A stretch of 64,000 bases of DNA, taken from NCBI RefSeq assembly GCF_014203895.1, contig NZ_JACHJY010000001.1, positions 930,001 to 994,000 on the forward strand. Direction: 5' to 3'. The DNA is from Streptomyces nymphaeiformis. Lineage in GTDB: Bacteria; Actinomycetota; Actinomycetes; Streptomycetales; Streptomycetaceae. Made by a program: the position numbers and the translations under genes. Under the pieces are notes generated by a model. The model was not told the origin of the DNA. It saw only the letters and a list, made by a program, of their open reading frames with translations, and made no database searches. Numbering within the stretch: position 1 is the first letter of the stretch; each line of letters opens with the position of its first letter. Shown here one piece after another: positions 16,925 through 25,043 of this stretch.

Positions 16925-17326
16925 TCACGCGTCGAGCGACAGGCGCGAGCGCAGCAGGGCCGCCAGGGACGCCGCGAACTCGACCGGTTCCACCGGAAGG
17001 GTGACCGCGGCGTCCGCGCGGCTCCAGGTGGCCAGCCAGGCGTCCTGCGGGCGCCCGATCAGCAGCAGCACCGGCGGGCAGTGGAAGACCTCGTCCTTGA
17101 TCTGCCGGCAGACCCCCATGCCTCCGGCGGGCACCGCCTCGCCGTCGAGCACGCACACGTCGATCCCGCCCTCGTCGAGGCGCTTGAGCACGGCCGGCAG
17201 CGTCGCGCACTCCACGAACTCGACCGGGGGAACGTCGGTCGCGGGCCTGCGTCCGGCCGCGAGCCGCACCTGCGCGCGGGTGTTCGCGTCGTCGCTGTAG
17301 ACCAGGACCGTGGCACTCGACTGCAT
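16925..17326 (-). CDS. Receiver-domain-like protein lacking the conserved lysine
   Basis: A 133-residue single-domain protein; ATG at 17326 with GGAGG ribosome-binding site. The fold pattern is that of a response-regulator receiver: VLVYSDD provides an acidic pair (Asp12/Asp13) and DVCVLDGEAVPAGG supplies a possible phospho-acceptor Asp61. However, the normally invariant K-P near the end is replaced by Leu110-Pro111 (AAVTLPVEP), so it is probably an atypical or pseudo-receiver. There is no output domain and no kinase nearby. It lies between the two halves of the cytochrome block, convergent with the L,D-transpeptidase and divergent from ctaE. Confidence 0.8.
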   Translation of the reverse strand: MQSSATVLVYSDDANTRAQVRLAAGRRPATDVPPVEFVECATLPAVLKRLDEGGIDVCVLDGEAVPAGGMGVCRQIKDEVFHCPPVLLLIGRPQDAWLATWSRADAAVTLPVEPVEFAASLAALLRSRLSLDA

Positions 17327-17528
17327 CGTTCCTCCGTGGGGAAGTCCGTGGGAAGGTCGTCGATCGATGCGCCGGATGCTACTCCGCTCCACACCCCGTC
17401 AACACCCGTTCAACACCTGTTCGAACGGTGCTCGGGGGCCCCGGCACTGGGCCGTTCGGGCTGGACACGCCCCCCTGACACTCCGAACGGCACCCCCCGG
17501 AGTGAGGGCGGGATAAGCGACCGACATA
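17327..17528. promoter_or_regulatory. Divergent promoter region receiver gene / ctaE
   Basis: Contains three head-to-tail 11-base units at 17396-17428 (CCGTCAACACC, CGTTCAACACC, TGTTCGAACGG), i.e. one helical turn apart. Further right is the left arm of a perfect palindrome (17518-17538) that spans the ctaE start codon. No gene is visible. Confidence 0.5.
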
Positions 17529-17538
17529 ATGTCGGTCG
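17518..17538. promoter_or_regulatory. Perfect palindrome over the ctaE start
   Basis: Ten-base arms CGACCGACAT / ATGTCGGTCG around one central A. It includes the ATG at 17529 and touches the alternative GTG at 17538. CATAAT at 17525-17530 could be a -10 element giving a leaderless transcript from the GTG at 17538. It is therefore a candidate repressor or redox-sensor site; it does not match the Rex operator. Confidence 0.5.
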
Positions 17539-18149
17539 TGGCGACAGTAACGACAGTAGAAACAGGGCACGCGCACCCGTCGGTCAATCGACCGAACCTC
17601 ACCAGCGTCGGAACCATCATCTGGTTGAGTTCCGAGCTGATGTTCTTCGCGGCCCTCTTCGCGATGTACTTCACCCTGCGATCGGTGACGGGTCCCGAGT
17701 TCTGGGCGGAACAGGCCTCGGCCTTGAACTTCCCCTTCTCGGCGACCAACACCACCGTCCTGGTGCTCTCCTCCCTCACCTGCCAGCTCGGCGTCTTCGC
17801 CGCCGAGCGGGGCGATGTGAAGAAGCTCCGGACGTGGTTCATCATCACGTTCGTGATGGGTGCGATCTTCATCGGCGGCCAGGTCTTCGAGTACACCGAG
17901 CTGGTCAAGAAGGACGGCCTCTCGCTGTCCTCCAGCCCGTACGGCTCGGTGTTCTACCTGACCACCGGCTTCCACGGCCTGCACGTGACGGGCGGTCTCA
18001 TCGCCTTCCTGCTGGTCCTCGGCCGGACGTACGCCGCCAAGAGGTTCACCCACGAGCAGGCAACCGCCGCCATCGTCGTGTCCTACTACTGGCACTTCGT
18101 CGATGTCGTCTGGATCGGCCTCTTCGCCACGATCTACATGATCAAGTAA
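17529..18149 (+). CDS. ctaE: Cytochrome c oxidase (aa3) subunit III
   Basis: A 206-residue membrane protein with five hydrophobic segments and the subunit III sequences [31 protein letters not shown] and [18 protein letters not shown]. It supports proton uptake and stability of the oxidase. The start could be ATG 17529 ([14 protein letters not shown]) or GTG 17538 ([11 protein letters not shown]). No ribosome-binding site precedes either, so translation may be leaderless. It heads ctaE-qcrC-qcrA-qcrB, so one aa3 subunit is transcribed with the cytochrome bcc complex, consistent with the known bcc-aa3 supercomplex of actinobacteria. Confidence 0.96.
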   Translation: MSVVATVTTVETGHAHPSVNRPNLTSVGTIIWLSSELMFFAALFAMYFTLRSVTGPEFWAEQASALNFPFSATNTTVLVLSSLTCQLGVFAAERGDVKKLRTWFIITFVMGAIFIGGQVFEYTELVKKDGLSLSSSPYGSVFYLTTGFHGLHVTGGLIAFLLVLGRTYAAKRFTHEQATAAIVVSYYWHFVDVVWIGLFATIYMIK

Positions 18150-18223
18150 TCGGCTCCGCCTCCACGGCGGACCGAGACATCCAGCAAGCATCGACGCAGA
18201 AGATCCTGACACCGGGGTAATCC

Positions 18224-19033
18224 GTGAAAAAGCTCTCCGCACGACGACGCCATCCGCTGGCGGCGGTCGTCGTCCTACTTCTCGCGCTGGCGGCCACTGG
18301 GGGGCTGTACGCCGCGTTCGCGCCCGCGGGCACGGCGAAGGCCGATGAAACCGCCCAGTCCCTCGCCATCGAGGAGGGCAAGAAGCTCTACTCCGTCGGC
18401 TGCGCCAGCTGCCACGGAACCGGCGGTCAGGGCACCTCTGACGGCCCCTCCCTGGTCGGCGTGGGCTCGGCCGCAGTGGACTTCCAGGTCGGCACGGGCC
18501 GTATGCCGGCCCAGCAGCCCGGCGCCCAGGTCCCGAAGAAGCCGACCATCTACACGCAGGCTGAGATCGACCAGCTCGCGGCGTACGTGGCCTCCCTCGG
18601 TGCCGGCCCGATCAAGCCGACCGAGGGCCAGTACAGCCCTGACGGTGCCGACATCGCCAAGGGTGGCGAGCTGTTCCGCACCAACTGTGCCCAGTGCCAC
18701 AACTTCACCGGTGAGGGTGGCGCGCTGACCTACGGCAAGTACGCCCCGTCCCTTGAGGACGTGGACCCGAAGCACCTCTACGAGGCCATGCAGACCGGCC
18801 CGCAGAACATGCCGTCCTTCCCCGACACGACGATGCCGGAGAAGGAGAAGAAGGACATCATCGCGTACGTCCAGGCCGTCAACAGCGACAAGTCCGAGAG
18901 CCCGGGCGGTTTCAAGCTCGGTGGCCTCGGCCCCGTCAGCGAGGGCCTGTTCGGCTGGGTCTTCGGCCTGGGCGCGCTGATCGCAGTTGCCATCTGGGTC
19001 GCGGCCCACACCGCTAAGGCCAAGAAGTCATGA
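18224..19033 (+). CDS. qcrC: Diheme cytochrome c subunit of the bcc complex
   Basis: A 269-residue protein with an uncleaved N-terminal membrane anchor (about residues 11-33). It has two cytochrome c domains with CASCH (Cys60, Cys63, His64) and CAQCH (Cys155, Cys158, His159), and a C-terminal helix (about 240-262). Actinobacteria use this diheme subunit in place of a soluble cytochrome c to pass electrons from cytochrome bcc to CuA of CtaC. GTG start 74 bases after ctaE; its stop overlaps the qcrA start. Confidence 0.97.
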   Translation: MKKLSARRRHPLAAVVVLLLALAATGGLYAAFAPAGTAKADETAQSLAIEEGKKLYSVGCASCHGTGGQGTSDGPSLVGVGSAAVDFQVGTGRMPAQQPGAQVPKKPTIYTQAEIDQLAAYVASLGAGPIKPTEGQYSPDGADIAKGGELFRTNCAQCHNFTGEGGALTYGKYAPSLEDVDPKHLYEAMQTGPQNMPSFPDTTMPEKEKKDIIAYVQAVNSDKSESPGGFKLGGLGPVSEGLFGWVFGLGALIAVAIWVAAHTAKAKKS

Positions 19034-20082
19034 GTAGCCAAGAGATTCCAGAAGAGACCCTGCCGGCAGGGCAGGACACCGCGCACGGCGCGGTGAAGGT
19101 CGCCGACGACCCGTTCGCCGACCCGGGCCTCCCGCCCCACAAGCCCCGCATCCAGGACATCGACGAGCGGGCCGCCCGCCGGTCCGAGCGTGCGGTCGCC
19201 TTCATGTTCACGCTGTCGATGCTGGCCACCGTCGGCTTCATCGCCTCGTACGTGATCTTCCCGGTCGACAAGATCGTGTTCATCTGGCCCTTCGGCCACG
19301 TGTCCGCGCTCAACTTCGCCCTGGGCCTGACCCTCGGTGCCGCCCTCTTCTTCATCGGCGCGGGCGCGGTCCACTGGGCCCGCACCCTGATGTCCGACGT
19401 CGAGGTCGCCGACGAGCGTCACCCGATGCAGGCGACGCCCGAGGTCAAGGCGAAGGTCATGGCGGACTTCGCGGCCGGTGCCGCGGAGTCGGGCATGGGC
19501 CGCCGCAAGCTCATCCGCAACACGATGTTCGGCGCGCTGGCGCTCGTGCCGCTCTCCGGCATCGTGCTGCTGCGTGACATGGGCCCGCTGCCCGAGAAGA
19601 AGCTCCGGTCCACGCTGTGGGCCAAGGGCCTCCAGCTCATCAACATGAACACGAACGAGCCGCTGCGTCCCGAGGACGTCGCGGTCGGTTCGCTGACCTT
19701 CGCGATGCCCGAGGGCCTCTCGGAGCACGACGAGCACTTCCAGACCGAGATCGCCAAGGCCGCCCTGATGATCGTCCGGATCCAGCCGGAGGACATCAAG
19801 GACAAGCGCGAGCTCGAGTGGTCCCACGAGGGCATCGTCGCGTTCTCGAAGATCTGCACCCACGTGGGCTGCCCGATCTCCCTGTACGAGCAGCAGACGC
19901 ACCACGTGCTCTGCCCGTGCCACCAGTCCACCTTCGACCTCTCCGACGGCGCCCGCGTCATCTTCGGCCCGGCCGGTCACCGCCTTCCGCAGCTGCGGAT
20001 CGGCGTGAACGACAAGGGCTTCCTCGAGGCGCTCGGCGACTTCGACGAGCCCGTCGGTCCTGCCTTCTGGGAGCGCGGATGA
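19030..20082 (+). CDS. qcrA: Rieske iron-sulfur subunit of the bcc complex
   Basis: A 350-residue protein with actinobacterial architecture: acidic N-terminal tail, three membrane segments (about 57-76, 92-115 and 165-185), then the Rieske domain. The [2Fe-2S] ligand boxes are CTHVGC (Cys276, His278) and CPCHQS (Cys295, Cys297, His298), so both the cluster and the disulfide cysteines are present. ATG overlaps the qcrC stop. It takes the first electron from menaquinol at the Qo site of QcrB. Confidence 0.97.
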   Translation: MSSQEIPEETLPAGQDTAHGAVKVADDPFADPGLPPHKPRIQDIDERAARRSERAVAFMFTLSMLATVGFIASYVIFPVDKIVFIWPFGHVSALNFALGLTLGAALFFIGAGAVHWARTLMSDVEVADERHPMQATPEVKAKVMADFAAGAAESGMGRRKLIRNTMFGALALVPLSGIVLLRDMGPLPEKKLRSTLWAKGLQLINMNTNEPLRPEDVAVGSLTFAMPEGLSEHDEHFQTEIAKAALMIVRIQPEDIKDKRELEWSHEGIVAFSKICTHVGCPISLYEQQTHHVLCPCHQSTFDLSDGARVIFGPAGHRLPQLRIGVNDKGFLEALGDFDEPVGPAFWERG

Positions 20083-21701
20083 GCACCGTGACCGAAACGA
20101 AGAAAGCACCCGCCGGCGAGCGGGTCGCGGACTGGGCCGACGGCCGCCTGGGGATCTACACGCTGGCCAAGGCCAACATGCGGAAGATCTTCCCGGACCA
20201 CTGGTCCTTCATGCTGGGCGAGGTCTGCCTCTACAGCTTCCTCATCATCATCCTGACGGGCGTCTACCTGACGATGTTCTTCCACCCGTCGATGAACGAG
20301 GTGGAGTACGTCGGACCGTACGTCCCGCTCCAGGGACAGCTGATGTCCGAGGCGTTCAACTCGACCATGCACATCTCCTTCGAGGTGCGCGGTGGTCTGC
20401 TGATCCGGCAGATCCACCACTGGGCGGCGCTGATCTTCCTCGCCGGCATGTTCGTGCACATGATGCGCGTGTTCTTCACCGGCGCGTTCCGCAAGCCGCG
20501 TGAGATCAACTGGCTGTTCGGCTTCCTGCTGTTCTTCCTGGGCATGTTCACCGGCTTCACCGGTTACTCGCTCCCGGACGACCTGCTCTCCGGCACCGGT
20601 GTCCGCTTCATGCAGGGCGCGATCCTGTCCGTGCCGGTCCTCGGCACGTACCTCTCGATGTTCCTGTTCGGCGGCGAGTTCCCCGGCGGCGACTTCGTCG
20701 CCCGGTTCTACTCGGCGCACGTGCTGCTGCTCCCCGGCATCATGCTGGGCCTCGTGGTCGCCCACCTCATCCTGGTGTTCGTCCACAAGCACACGCACTT
20801 CGCCGGCCCCGGCCGGACGAACAACAACGTCGTCGGCATGCCGCTGCTGCCCGTGTACATGGCGAAGGCCGGAGGCTTCTTCTTCCTGGTCTTCGGTGTC
20901 ATCGCGGTCATCGCGGCGATCGCCTCGATCAACCCGATCTGGGCCATCGGCCCGTACCGCCCGGACCAGGTGTCCACCGGCGCCCAGCCCGACTGGTACA
21001 TGGGCTTCGCCGAGGGTCTGATCCGTGTCATGCCGGGCTGGGAGATCAACCTGTGGGGCCACACGCTGGTCCTCGGCGTGATGATCCCGCTGGCGATCTT
21101 CCCAGCGGTCCTCGCGGCCATCGCGGTCTACCCGTTCATCGAGTCCTGGATCACCGGCGACAAGCGCGAGCACCACATCGCGCAGCGCCCGCGCAACGCT
21201 CCGACGCGCACCGCCTTCGGCGTCGCCTGGATCACCGCGTACATGATCATGCTCGTGGGTGGTGGAAACGACCTCTGGGCGACGCACTTCCACCTGTCGC
21301 TGAACTCGATCACCTGGTTCGTGCGGATCTTCTTCTTCGCCGGTCCGGTCATCGCGTTCATCGCCACCAAGCGGATCTGCCTCGGCCTCCAGCGCCGCGA
21401 CAAGGACAAGGTGCTGCACGGCCGCGAGTCGGGCATCATCAAGCGCCTGCCGCACGGTGAGTTCGTCGAGGTCCACCAGCCGCTCAGCCAGGGCGAGCTG
21501 CACCGCCTCACGGCGCACGAGCAGTACGACGCCGCCGAGCTTCCGCCGGCCGTCGACGAGAACGGCGTCGAGCGCAAGATCGGCCGCATGGAGAAGCTCC
21601 GGGTCAAGCTCAACAAGGGCTACTACGGCGACGACAGCCAGATCGCCAAGCCCACGGTCGAGGAGTACAAGGAGATCCAGAGCGGCCACGGCCACCACTG
21701 A
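20079..21701 (+). CDS. qcrB: Cytochrome b subunit of the bcc complex
   Basis: A 540-residue multi-span membrane protein holding hemes bL and bH and the menaquinol sites. It contains the heme-ligand histidines in RQIHHWAAL and in YSAHVLLLPG / VVAHLILVFVHKH, and a PDWYMGF motif equivalent to the PEWY loop of cytochrome b. The long charged C-terminal tail with GHGHH at the end is characteristic of actinobacterial QcrB. The ATG overlaps the qcrA stop, and a terminator follows about 40 bases later, closing the operon. Confidence 0.97.
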   Translation: MSTVTETKKAPAGERVADWADGRLGIYTLAKANMRKIFPDHWSFMLGEVCLYSFLIIILTGVYLTMFFHPSMNEVEYVGPYVPLQGQLMSEAFNSTMHISFEVRGGLLIRQIHHWAALIFLAGMFVHMMRVFFTGAFRKPREINWLFGFLLFFLGMFTGFTGYSLPDDLLSGTGVRFMQGAILSVPVLGTYLSMFLFGGEFPGGDFVARFYSAHVLLLPGIMLGLVVAHLILVFVHKHTHFAGPGRTNNNVVGMPLLPVYMAKAGGFFFLVFGVIAVIAAIASINPIWAIGPYRPDQVSTGAQPDWYMGFAEGLIRVMPGWEINLWGHTLVLGVMIPLAIFPAVLAAIAVYPFIESWITGDKREHHIAQRPRNAPTRTAFGVAWITAYMIMLVGGGNDLWATHFHLSLNSITWFVRIFFFAGPVIAFIATKRICLGLQRRDKDKVLHGRESGIIKRLPHGEFVEVHQPLSQGELHRLTAHEQYDAAELPPAVDENGVERKIGRMEKLRVKLNKGYYGDDSQIAKPTVEEYKEIQSGHGHH

Positions 21702-21740
21702 TCACCCTGAACACCTGACCATGTAGGTGTCGCCACGGCG

Positions 21741-21771
21741 AGAGCCCCGTCCATTCGATGGACGGGGCTCT
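21741..21771 (+). terminator. Terminator after qcrB
   Basis: A perfect 14-bp stem AGAGCCCCGTCCAT with its complement around a TCG loop, followed by TTTGCC. Confidence 0.9.
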
Positions 21772-21833
21772 TTGCCGTCCCCGGAGGTCGATAGGGTGGG
21801 TGTGTATCCGTCACGTGATCATCAGGAGCTGCC

Positions 21834-22898
21834 ATGAGCGCTGCGACCCCCGCTGGAGGACCTACCACGGCGGGCCGCTCCTGGCCCGTCCTGCTGAACG
21901 GCCTCCTCGACGGCAACGACCTGTCCGCCGACGACACCGCCTGGGCGATGGACCTGATCATGAGCGGCGAGGCGACCGACGCCCAGATCGCCGGGTTCAT
22001 GGTGGCGCTGCGCGCCAAGGGCGAGACCGTCCAGGAGATCACCGGCCTCGTCCGGACCATGTACGCGCACGCCAACACGATCGAGGTGCCGGGACCGGCC
22101 GTCGACATCGTCGGCACCGGCGGCGACGGCGCCAAGACCGTCAACATCTCCACGATGGCGTCGATCGTCGTCGCCGGCACGGGCACCAAGGTCGTCAAGC
22201 ACGGCAACCGCGCCGCGTCCTCCGCCTCCGGCTCCTCCGACGTCCTGGAGAAGCTCGGCATCAACCTGAACCTCACCCCGCGGCGGGTCGCCGAGGTCGC
22301 CGAGGAAGCCGGCATCACCATCTGCTTCGCGGTCAAGTTCCACCCCTCGCTGCGGCACGTCGCCGCCGCCCGCGGCCAGCTCGGCATCCGGACCACCTTC
22401 AACGTCCTCGGCCCGCTGACCAACCCGGCCAAGGTGAAGGCCCAGGCCGTCGGCGTCGCCGACCCGCGCATGGCGCCCATCGTCGCCGGCGTCCTCGCCG
22501 AGCGCGGCAACTCCGCCCTGGTCTTCCGCGGCGACGACGGACTCGACGAGCTGACGACCACCGGGACCTCCCGGGTCTGGGTGGTCAAGGACGGCGCCGT
22601 CACCGAGGAGCGCTTCGACCCGCGGGACGTCGGCATCGAGCTCGTCCCCCTGGAGGCCCTGCGCGGCGCCGACGCCTCGTACAACGCCGACGTGGCCCGC
22701 CGGCTGCTCGCGGGGGAGACCGGTCCGGTACGGGACGCGGTGCTGCTCAACGCGGCGGCGGCGCTCACCGCCCTGGAGCCCGGCACGGGCACCCTGGCGG
22801 AGCAGCTGAGCGTCGGCATCGCGAAGGCGGCCGAGTCGATCGACTCCGGCGCGGCCCACCGCTCCCTGGAGCGGTGGATCGCCGCCAGCAACGCCTGA
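21834..22898 (+). CDS. trpD: Anthranilate phosphoribosyltransferase TrpD
   Basis: The 354-residue enzyme transferring phosphoribose from PRPP to anthranilate in tryptophan synthesis. Motifs present are [17 protein letters not shown] (PRPP/glycine-rich loop), [16 protein letters not shown] and the GPLTNPAK segment. ATG at 21834 follows AGGAGCTGCC. It is isolated from the other trp genes, but the window also encodes the anthranilate synthase fusion (48644-50515) that makes its substrate. TAGGGT at 21792-21797 is a possible -10; the matching -35 is unclear. Confidence 0.96.
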   Translation: MSAATPAGGPTTAGRSWPVLLNGLLDGNDLSADDTAWAMDLIMSGEATDAQIAGFMVALRAKGETVQEITGLVRTMYAHANTIEVPGPAVDIVGTGGDGAKTVNISTMASIVVAGTGTKVVKHGNRAASSASGSSDVLEKLGINLNLTPRRVAEVAEEAGITICFAVKFHPSLRHVAAARGQLGIRTTFNVLGPLTNPAKVKAQAVGVADPRMAPIVAGVLAERGNSALVFRGDDGLDELTTTGTSRVWVVKDGAVTEERFDPRDVGIELVPLEALRGADASYNADVARRLLAGETGPVRDAVLLNAAAALTALEPGTGTLAEQLSVGIAKAAESIDSGAAHRSLERWIAASNA

Positions 22899-22921
22899 GG
22901 TCGTATGAACGGAGCATGGCG

Positions 22922-22948
22922 ACCCCGTCCCGGATGCCGGGACGGGGT
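22922..22948 (+). terminator. Terminator after trpD
   Basis: ACCCCGTCCCGG pairs perfectly with its complement around an ATG loop, 24 bases after the trpD stop and before the SAM-IV element. Confidence 0.8.
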
Positions 22949-22982
22949 TGCGGCGTAGAGATCGTCTGGCATAGGTTCTGGA

Positions 22983-23105
22983 ACAGGTCATGAGTGACAG
23001 CTGCAAGGCCCCGGCCGGCTGTCCGGCAACCCTCCGTCCGTGGCGGGGTGCCCCGGGTGAAGACCAGGCCGTACGAGCAGAAGCCTGCGGCAAGCGCGGA
23101 CCCCT
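22983..23105 (+). ncRNA. SAM-IV riboswitch
   Basis: The sequence closely follows the SAM-IV consensus known from actinobacteria. It starts GTCATGAGTGACAGC, has a strand closing that helix (GGCTGTCCGGCAACCCTCC), a GCGGGGTGCCCCGGGTGA core and the GACCAGGCC return strand. SAM-IV elements bind S-adenosylmethionine and repress sulfur-metabolism genes. TAGGTT at 22972-22977 is a plausible -10, so transcription would start at the riboswitch edge. It precedes the class V aminotransferase gene, implying control by SAM level. Exact ends are approximate. Confidence 0.88.
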
Positions 23106-23149
23106 GCGCCACACCCTGGGGTCCTTGGTCCTCTAGGGAGCGTTGTCTC

Positions 23150-23170
23150 GTGAGCAAGCGAATGCGTTAG
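23150..23170 (+). CDS. Possible leader peptide (MSKRMR) between SAM-IV element and its gene
   Basis: A six-codon ORF with GTG start, AGGGAG ribosome-binding site 9 bases upstream (23135-23140) and TAG stop. A small hairpin GGGCC-CTTTC-GGCCC (23170-23184) begins at its stop codon, followed by a pyrimidine-rich stretch. This arrangement could couple translation of the uORF to the fate of the hairpin. Peptides this short arise easily by chance, so confidence is modest. Confidence 0.35.
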   Translation: MSKRMR

Positions 23171-23289
23171 GGCCCTTTCGGCCCCTCTTCCCCTCATCAC
23201 CCCGTAGTGCGGCGCAGCCCTTCGCGCGCTGCTGCCCCGCGGGCCCTTTCACGCCTTTTCGCGCCCTTTTTATGCCGGGAGATACCGCC

Positions 23290-24690
23290 ATGTCCGCACG
23301 CCCGAACACCGCCACCGCCGCTGTCGCCACCGTCGCCGCCGAGTCCGCGGACCCCTGCTGCGCCGCCCCGCTCCCGGTCCTCGGCCGGGACGTGACCGTC
23401 CCGCTCGTCACCGGCGGCGAGGTGACCTACGCGGCGCTCGACTACGCGGCCAGCGCGCCGGCCCTCCAGCGGGTCTGGGACGACGTCGCCGCGTACGCCC
23501 CCTACTACGGCAGCGTCCACCGTGGCGCCGGGTACCTCTCCCAGCTCTCCACCGACCTCTTCGAGAACAGCCGCGCCACCGTCGCCGAGTTCCTCGACTG
23601 CCGCCCCGGCGACCAGGTCGTCTTCACCCGCTCCACCACCGACTCGCTCAACCTGCTCGCCGCCACCGTCCCGGCCGACTGCGAGGTCTTCGTCTTCGAG
23701 ACCGAGCACCACGCCTCGCTGCTGCCCTGGCGCGACGCCCGCGTGACCTACCTCAACGCGCCGCGCACCCCGGCCCAGGCCGTCGAGACCCTGGAGCGCG
23801 CCCTCGCCGACCGCGACCCCTACGGTCCGGCGCTGGTCTGCGTCACCGGCGCCTCCAACGTCACCGGCGAGCTGTGGCCGGTGAAGGAGCTGGCCGCCGC
23901 CGCGCACGCGCACGGCGCCCGGATCGTGCTCGACGCCGCCCAGCTCGCGCCCCACCACCCCGTCTCCGTACAGGAGTTGGACGTGGACTGGGTCGCCTTC
24001 TCCGGGCACAAGCTGTACGCGCCCTTCGGCTCCGGCGTGCTCGCCGGCCGCGCCGACTGGCTGCAGGATTCCGAGCCCTACCTCGCGGGCGGTGGAGCGT
24101 CCCGCAAGGTAGCCCGTCGGGCCGACGGTGGTGTGGACGTGGAGTGGCACACCACCGCGGCCCGGCACGAAGCCGGTTCGCCGAACGTCATCGGCGTCTA
24201 CTCGATCGCCTCCGCCTGCAAGGCGCTCACCGAGGCCGGCTTCGACTCCCTCGTCGCCCGCGAGCGGCACCTGATCGCGAAGGTCCGCGAGGGCCTGGCC
24301 GAGGTGCCCGAGGTCCGCGTCCTCTCGCTCTTCGGCGACGACGCGCCCCGCGTGGGCGTCATCTCCTTCGTCGTGGAGGGCTGGAACAGCTCCCACTTCG
24401 CCGCCGCGCTCTCCGCCGAGTACGGCATCGGCGTCCGCGACGGCCTCTTCTGCGCCCACCCGCTGGTCCGCACCCTGCTCGGCAGCGACCCGCAGGACCC
24501 GGGCGAGTGCGGCGCGCCCGAGGCGAACCCGGGGGAGCGGTCTCTGAACGCCATCCGGGTGAGCTTCGGCGCCGGTACGCCGGACGAGCACGTGGAGCGG
24601 TTCGTCGGCGCCGTGAAGGAGCTCGTCCGGGACGGCGCGCAGTGGAAGTACCGCACCGAGGACGGCCGCTGCGTCCCGGACCGCGGCTGA
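23290..24690 (+). CDS. Class V aminotransferase / cysteine desulfurase-like enzyme under SAM-IV control
   Basis: A 466-residue PLP enzyme. Motifs are FTRSTTDSLNLLA, EHHASLLPW, the PLP-binding Asp in RIVLDAAQLAPHH and the Schiff-base Lys in AFSGHKLYAPFGSGVL. This is the SufS/CsdA-like fold-type I class. A clear catalytic-loop Cys of SufS type is not obvious; Cys occurs in DGLFCAHPLV and near the N terminus (DPCCAAPLP). GGGAG lies 8 bases before ATG 23290; an ATG at 23272 is possible but poorly placed. Control by a SAM-IV riboswitch places it in sulfur or methionine-related metabolism. The exact reaction is not known. Confidence 0.88.
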   Translation: MSARPNTATAAVATVAAESADPCCAAPLPVLGRDVTVPLVTGGEVTYAALDYAASAPALQRVWDDVAAYAPYYGSVHRGAGYLSQLSTDLFENSRATVAEFLDCRPGDQVVFTRSTTDSLNLLAATVPADCEVFVFETEHHASLLPWRDARVTYLNAPRTPAQAVETLERALADRDPYGPALVCVTGASNVTGELWPVKELAAAAHAHGARIVLDAAQLAPHHPVSVQELDVDWVAFSGHKLYAPFGSGVLAGRADWLQDSEPYLAGGGASRKVARRADGGVDVEWHTTAARHEAGSPNVIGVYSIASACKALTEAGFDSLVARERHLIAKVREGLAEVPEVRVLSLFGDDAPRVGVISFVVEGWNSSHFAAALSAEYGIGVRDGLFCAHPLVRTLLGSDPQDPGECGAPEANPGERSLNAIRVSFGAGTPDEHVERFVGAVKELVRDGAQWKYRTEDGRCVPDRG

Positions 24691-24709
24691 TCGCTCACTC
24701 GTACGGGTG

Positions 24710-24739
24710 AAGGGGGCCTCCCGACCGGGAGGCCCCCTT
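24710..24739. terminator. Bidirectional terminator between the aminotransferase and AsnC-domain genes
   Basis: AAGGGGGCCTCCC pairs perfectly with GGGAGGCCCCCTT around a GACC loop; the genes on either side converge. Confidence 0.92.
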
Positions 24740-24761
24740 CCGTCCTGCCGCGTGCGCGGTG

Positions 24762-25043
24762 TCAGGACTCCAGGCCGATGGCGAAGGCCGCCTCCAGGTC
24801 GTGCTGGGAGTACGTGCGGAAGGCGACGTGGGTGTCCGTGGCCTCGACGCCGGGGATCTTGCTGATGCGGCCGGGGATGACGTCCGCCAGGTCGTCGTGG
24901 CGCGGCACCCGGACCATGGCGATCAGGTCGTACGTACCGGTGACCGAGAAGACCTCGCTGACGCTGTCGAGCGCGGCGATCGACTCGGCGATCTCGGGGA
25001 TGCGGTCCACGCTGGTCTTGATGAGCACGATCGCGGTGATCAC
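24762..25043 (-). CDS. Stand-alone Lrp/AsnC ligand-binding (RAM) domain protein
   Basis: A 93-residue protein that is only the effector-binding/oligomerisation domain of Lrp/AsnC regulators (MITAIVLIKTSVDRIPEIAE ... SVTGTYDLIAMVRV). No helix-turn-helix is present. Such stand-alone domains form dimers or octamers that bind amino acids and may modulate full-length partners. The GTG start overlaps the stop of the upstream rhomboid gene (GTGA), so the two are translationally coupled. Partner and ligand unknown. Confidence 0.9.
   Translation of the reverse strand: MITAIVLIKTSVDRIPEIAESIAALDSVSEVFSVTGTYDLIAMVRVPRHDDLADVIPGRISKIPGVEATDTHVAFRTYSQHDLEAAFAIGLES

Noticed and set aside
17518..17538. Palindrome as a Rex (redox) operator
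   Set aside because: It lacks the TGTGAAC...GTTCACA pattern expected for Rex sites.
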